DNA of 9,474 nt from DQTL01 sp964396505 (lineage in GTDB: Bacteria; Bacteroidota; Bacteroidia; Flavobacteriales; Flavobacteriaceae): NCBI GenBank assembly GCA_964396505.1, contig CAYNFJ010000083.1, forward strand, positions 1 to 9,474, given 5' to 3'. The notes below the pieces were generated by a model. The model did not search any database. It worked only from the letters and a program-made list of their open reading frames with translations, and was not told where the DNA came from. A program made the position numbers and the translations under genes. Shown one piece after another: positions 7,081-9,474 of the stretch (the stretch's first letter is position 1; the number at the start of each line of letters is the position of its first letter).

Positions 7081-7110
7081 ATTGGATATTGGTTTAATTG
7101 GTTAATTTTG
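7081..7110 (+). promoter_or_regulatory. Promoter of the AI-2E-family gene
   Basis: ATTG (7081-7084), an 18-bp spacer and TAATTTTG (7103-7110) form a near-consensus Bacteroidota promoter. The -7 box is perfect for TAnnTTTG, and the -33 box contains the core TTG. Start of transcription is expected near 7114, giving a leader of about 24 nt before the TTG start codon. The spacer carries two more copies of ATTGG (7088-7092 and 7097-7101) besides the one at the -33 box. Confidence 0.6.
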
Positions 7111-7137
7111 GACTTTATTAATTAAAGAAATAAAGAA

Positions 7138-8175
7138 TTGGATTATTTACGAAAAGACATCAAGATTATTAAGGTTTCTCTGTTGATTATTGCGGCAGTA
7201 GTTGTGCTTTTTGTATTGCGTTTGTTTTCGTTTATTTTTATACCCCTATTTCTCGCCTTGTTCATCGCTTTACTCCTACTGCCTGTATTAAATTGGTTTG
7301 AGAGTAAGAAAATACCCAATTGGTTGGGTTTGGTCATCATTGTAGTAGTCAGCGTACTGTTTATATGGATTAATGTAATGGTCATCAAGAATACAAGTAT
7401 CGAGTTATTGCATTCCAAAGGTGAAATATTAACCGAAGCCAATCAAAAAATCAATCCGATTTTGGCTAAAGTTCAACATTATTTAGGGATTATTCCCAAT
7501 CCGGAAACCCATACCAACATCATTGATTTTCAAGATCTTGCAGAGAAACATTCGGCCAAACTTTTGAATCAGATCAGCACTTTTATCACCGGACTATTTA
7601 TGATGTTGTTTTTCTTGGCTATCTTTTTAACCGGTGCGCATTTATTTGAAAATTTTTTAAACCGCGTCACCGATCACAACAAACACAGTATTCACGTTTT
7701 TAGAGAGATTAAAGCTTCATTAAACGGTTATATCAAGGTAAAATTTATCACGAGTTTATTAACCGGAATCGGGTTTGCTATTATCGCTTTATCCTTTGGG
7801 GTTAAGTTTGCCATATTTTGGGGATTTATGGCTTTTTTATTGAATTTTGTACAACTATTAGGCTCATTTGTAATTACCATCGTACTGGTGTTATTCGGAT
7901 TTGTTGAAATACAAACTACCGGTAATTTTTTAATTTTCTCATCCTTATTAATCGCCACACAAGTAGGAGTAGGTGGCGTTTTAGAGCCTATTTTATTAGG
8001 GAAAAGCTTTCAAATCAACACGATATCCGTACTCTTGAGTTTGGCTATCTGGGGATTTATATTTGGAGTGGTAGGCTTGGTATTGGCTATTCCCATTACG
8101 GTATTTTTAAAAATGGTATTAGAGCGAATCCCGGCTACGGAGAATTTGGCTAAATTATTGACACGGGTTGAGTAG
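7138..8175 (+). CDS. AI-2E/PerM family membrane transporter, TTG start
   Basis: Integral inner-membrane protein of the AI-2E (PerM/TqsA) family, 345 residues, about the family's usual length. Two hydrophobic helices at about 12-50, one at 62-83, a soluble stretch at about 85-145, then helices at about 147-168, 203-221, 224-255, 263-280 and 296-325 match the usual eight-helix pattern. Family-typical motifs are LNGYIKVKFITSLLTGIGFA (195-214), a Phe/Gly-rich stretch ending FLLNFVQLLGSF (233-244), LEPILLGKS (282-290) and the C-terminal WGFIFGVVGLVLAIPI (305-320). The start is TTG: an in-frame stop sits at 7123-7125, there is no ATG between it and residue 79 or so, and the first helix must be included. 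A/G-rich sequence precedes it. Members have been linked to AI-2 export or to sodium/proton exchange; the name does not prove a quorum-sensing role here. It stands alone on its strand, divergent from the phosphoesterase and convergent with the methyltransferase gene. Confidence 0.88.
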   Translation: MDYLRKDIKIIKVSLLIIAAVVVLFVLRLFSFIFIPLFLALFIALLLLPVLNWFESKKIPNWLGLVIIVVVSVLFIWINVMVIKNTSIELLHSKGEILTEANQKINPILAKVQHYLGIIPNPETHTNIIDFQDLAEKHSAKLLNQISTFITGLFMMLFFLAIFLTGAHLFENFLNRVTDHNKHSIHVFREIKASLNGYIKVKFITSLLTGIGFAIIALSFGVKFAIFWGFMAFLLNFVQLLGSFVITIVLVLFGFVEIQTTGNFLIFSSLLIATQVGVGGVLEPILLGKSFQINTISVLLSLAIWGFIFGVVGLVLAIPITVFLKMVLERIPATENLAKLLTRVE

Positions 8176-8206
8176 CGATATATTGTCTATGATTAATACT
8201 AAATGA

Positions 8207-9427
8207 TTATTGTATCCTATAATACCCACATTTTAAATAAGATGCCTCTTTAAAAGTTATAGGATGATCTATATCGTGGTAGGTTTTTTCAAAGATTTGG
8301 AAATTTTTTCCGGCATTTAAAATAGATTTCTCGACTAATTCAAAAAAAGGAATGGACTCAATTCTAGAGGAACAAGATGCCATTACAAAGATCCCATTCT
8401 TATTCACCAATTGAACGCCTAATTTTACCAATTTGCTATAGCTGTTCATCGCTCTTTCTATTTCATTTTTACGCTTTGCAAAAGAAGGTGGATCGATCAC
8501 GACAATATCAAATTTTCGACTAGAATCAATCATCTTTTGCATACCTTCAAAAGCATCGGCTACTATAGTTTTATGAATGCCTTTATAGGTATTCAAAACG
8601 GCATTTTTTTTAGCCATTTCCAGTGCTTGCTCACTTATATCCAGACTAATAACTTCACTAGCTCCATTGGCCAATGCGTGAACAGAAAATCCTCCGGCAT
8701 AGGAAAAAACGTCTAAAAGATTTTTGTTAGTGGCTAAAGCGCCTACTTTTTTGCGATTGTGTCTGTGGTCTAAAAAATAACCGGTTTTATGTCCATGGAT
8801 AACATTGGCTGAAAAAAGGATACCATGTTCTTTAAAGATTACTACTTCTTCTTCTAACTCTCCGTAAATTACCATTCCATCTGTAATTCCAAAATTGTTA
8901 TCGATCCTTTGCAATTGACGACTCAAGCGCATAACCACTGTTGTACATTGACTGATAGCAATCAATTCCGGAAGTATCATTCTTAAATATGGGAACCAAA
9001 TAGTACTGTACAATTTCACAACCAAAACTTTGTCATAAACATCGGCAATGAATCCCGGAAAACTATCATTTTCACCAAAAATAAGTCTATAAGCGTTGGT
9101 ATCTGTTTTAAACAGCTCTTTTCTGCGGTTATAAGCCGCACTTATTTTTCTTTTAAACCATTCTTTATCAATAGTTTCCGGTTTGTTGGCTTGTAAAATT
9201 TTAATTCGGATAGGAGAATCGAGATCAAATAATCCTATGGCTAGGAATGTGTTTTTTTTTGTATCAAAAATAATAGCCATATCACCCGATGTGGCTTCTG
9301 CATTTTGTTTTATGATACTATCGGAAAAGACCCACGGATGACCTGATTGTACAATTTTTTCTGTTGAAGATTTTAGTTTTATGGCAAGTCTTTTTATGGA
9401 AAAATTTGGAAGTTCAATATGAAACAT
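8207..9427 (-). CDS. rlmI: RlmI-type 23S rRNA 5-methylcytosine methyltransferase
   Basis: SAM-dependent RNA methyltransferase of the RlmI type, which in E. coli makes m5C1962 in 23S rRNA. At 406 residues it compares with 396 in E. coli. Domains: an N-terminal PUA RNA-binding domain at about 10-85 with the signature SGHPWVFSDSI (28-38); the linking domain with RLIFGENDSFPGFIADVY (114-131); and a Rossmann methyltransferase fold from about 200 onward. The catalytic half shows GHKTGYFLDHRHNR (212-225), motif I DVFSYAGGFSVHA (239-251), the acidic SAM ribose ligand SLDIS (261-265), motif IV DPPSFA (312-317) and the catalytic-cysteine motif SCS (351-353). The ATG at 9427 is the only usable start before residue 50, because the PUA domain must be included, yet it is only 4 bp from a -7 promoter box. 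A run of nine T (9252-9260, plus strand) falls in its 5' part. It may be a related paralogue methylating another cytosine. Confidence 0.9.
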   Translation of the reverse strand: MFHIELPNFSIKRLAIKLKSSTEKIVQSGHPWVFSDSIIKQNAEATSGDMAIIFDTKKNTFLAIGLFDLDSPIRIKILQANKPETIDKEWFKRKISAAYNRRKELFKTDTNAYRLIFGENDSFPGFIADVYDKVLVVKLYSTIWFPYLRMILPELIAISQCTTVVMRLSRQLQRIDNNFGITDGMVIYGELEEEVVIFKEHGILFSANVIHGHKTGYFLDHRHNRKKVGALATNKNLLDVFSYAGGFSVHALANGASEVISLDISEQALEMAKKNAVLNTYKGIHKTIVADAFEGMQKMIDSSRKFDIVVIDPPSFAKRKNEIERAMNSYSKLVKLGVQLVNKNGIFVMASCSSRIESIPFFELVEKSILNAGKNFQIFEKTYHDIDHPITFKEASYLKCGYYRIQ

Positions 9428-9431
9428 ACCA

Positions 9432-9439
9432 CAAAGATA
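9432..9439 (-). promoter_or_regulatory. -7 box immediately before the methyltransferase ATG
   Basis: On the minus strand TATCTTTG (9439-9432) matches TAnnTTTG perfectly and is followed by only four bases (9431-9428) before the ATG. Expected transcription start therefore falls at or within a base or two of the ATG, implying a leaderless message. A TTG at 9457-9455 gives a 15-bp spacer and TTTG at 9469-9466 gives 26 bp, both off the usual 17-20, so the -33 part is uncertain. Confidence 0.5.
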
Positions 9440-9474
9440 CGTTAATAAACACTACAACACTTCACCAAAACCGG

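Noticed and set aside
7081..7111. Repeated ATTGG (three copies, spacing 7 and 9 bp) in the AI-2E-family promoter
   Set aside because: Short, unevenly spaced and in AT-rich DNA; could be an activator site but I cannot tell it from chance.
7143..7442. 99-codon minus-strand frame opposite the AI-2E-family gene
   Set aside because: Complement of hydrophobic helix codons gives an Asn/Thr/Lys-rich product, a usual artefact; no promoter points to it.
7728..7958. 76-codon minus-strand frame opposite the same gene
   Set aside because: Same kind of shadow, covering codons of conserved AI-2E-family helices on the other strand.
7138..8175. Reading the AI-2E-family protein as evidence for quorum sensing
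   Set aside because: The family name comes from one member; other members are ion exchangers or unassigned, and no luxS or lsr gene is present here.
8176..8206. Possible terminator between the AI-2E-family and methyltransferase genes
   Set aside because: No G/C-containing inverted repeat followed by a T-run on either strand in these 31 bp.

Overview
The window looks like chromosomal DNA from a member of the Bacteroidota, most likely a flavobacterium-like organism. The DNA is AT-rich, at very roughly 37-39% G+C from sampled lines. Every intergenic region that should hold a promoter has a match to the Bacteroidota sigma factor -7 box TAnnTTTG, while Shine-Dalgarno sequences are weak or absent. 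The encoded proteins fit such a background. I see seven complete protein genes and no RNA genes, insertion sequences, CRISPR arrays or phage genes.

Layout. Positions 56-4146 hold a tightly packed minus-strand operon: glpD (respiratory glycerol-3-phosphate dehydrogenase), glpT (glycerol-3-phosphate:phosphate antiporter) and a lipoprotein glpQ (glycerophosphodiester phosphodiesterase), separated by only 2-3 bp. A 180-bp divergent intergenic region (4147-4326) has a promoter facing each way and a candidate operator at the glpD transcription start. On its other side is glpR (4327-5085, plus), a DeoR-family repressor. Next is a convergent secreted calcineurin-like phosphoesterase (5097-6989, minus) whose metal-ligand motifs are unusual. 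After a second divergent intergenic region comes an AI-2E/PerM-family membrane protein with a TTG start (7138-8175, plus). The last gene is a convergent RlmI-type 23S rRNA cytosine methyltransferase (8207-9427, minus), whose promoter box nearly touches its ATG.

How the genes work together. GlpQ outside the cytoplasm would cut glycerophosphodiesters (phospholipid headgroup remnants) to glycerol-3-phosphate. GlpT would import this in exchange for phosphate, and GlpD would oxidise it to DHAP and feed electrons to quinone. GlpR next door is the obvious regulator. Glycerol kinase and facilitator genes (glpK, glpF) are absent from this window, so the cluster as seen is a phosphodiester/G3P scavenging unit rather than a free-glycerol unit. 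The secreted phosphoesterase may be related by theme, but nothing in the sequence proves it. The AI-2E-family protein and the methyltransferase look like unrelated housekeeping neighbours.

I do not see a clear undescribed system. The points most worth a second look are the altered metal-ligand motifs in the phosphoesterase, the candidate GlpR operator, the apparently leaderless methyltransferase gene, and a strong excess of the tetranucleotide CCGG across the whole window.
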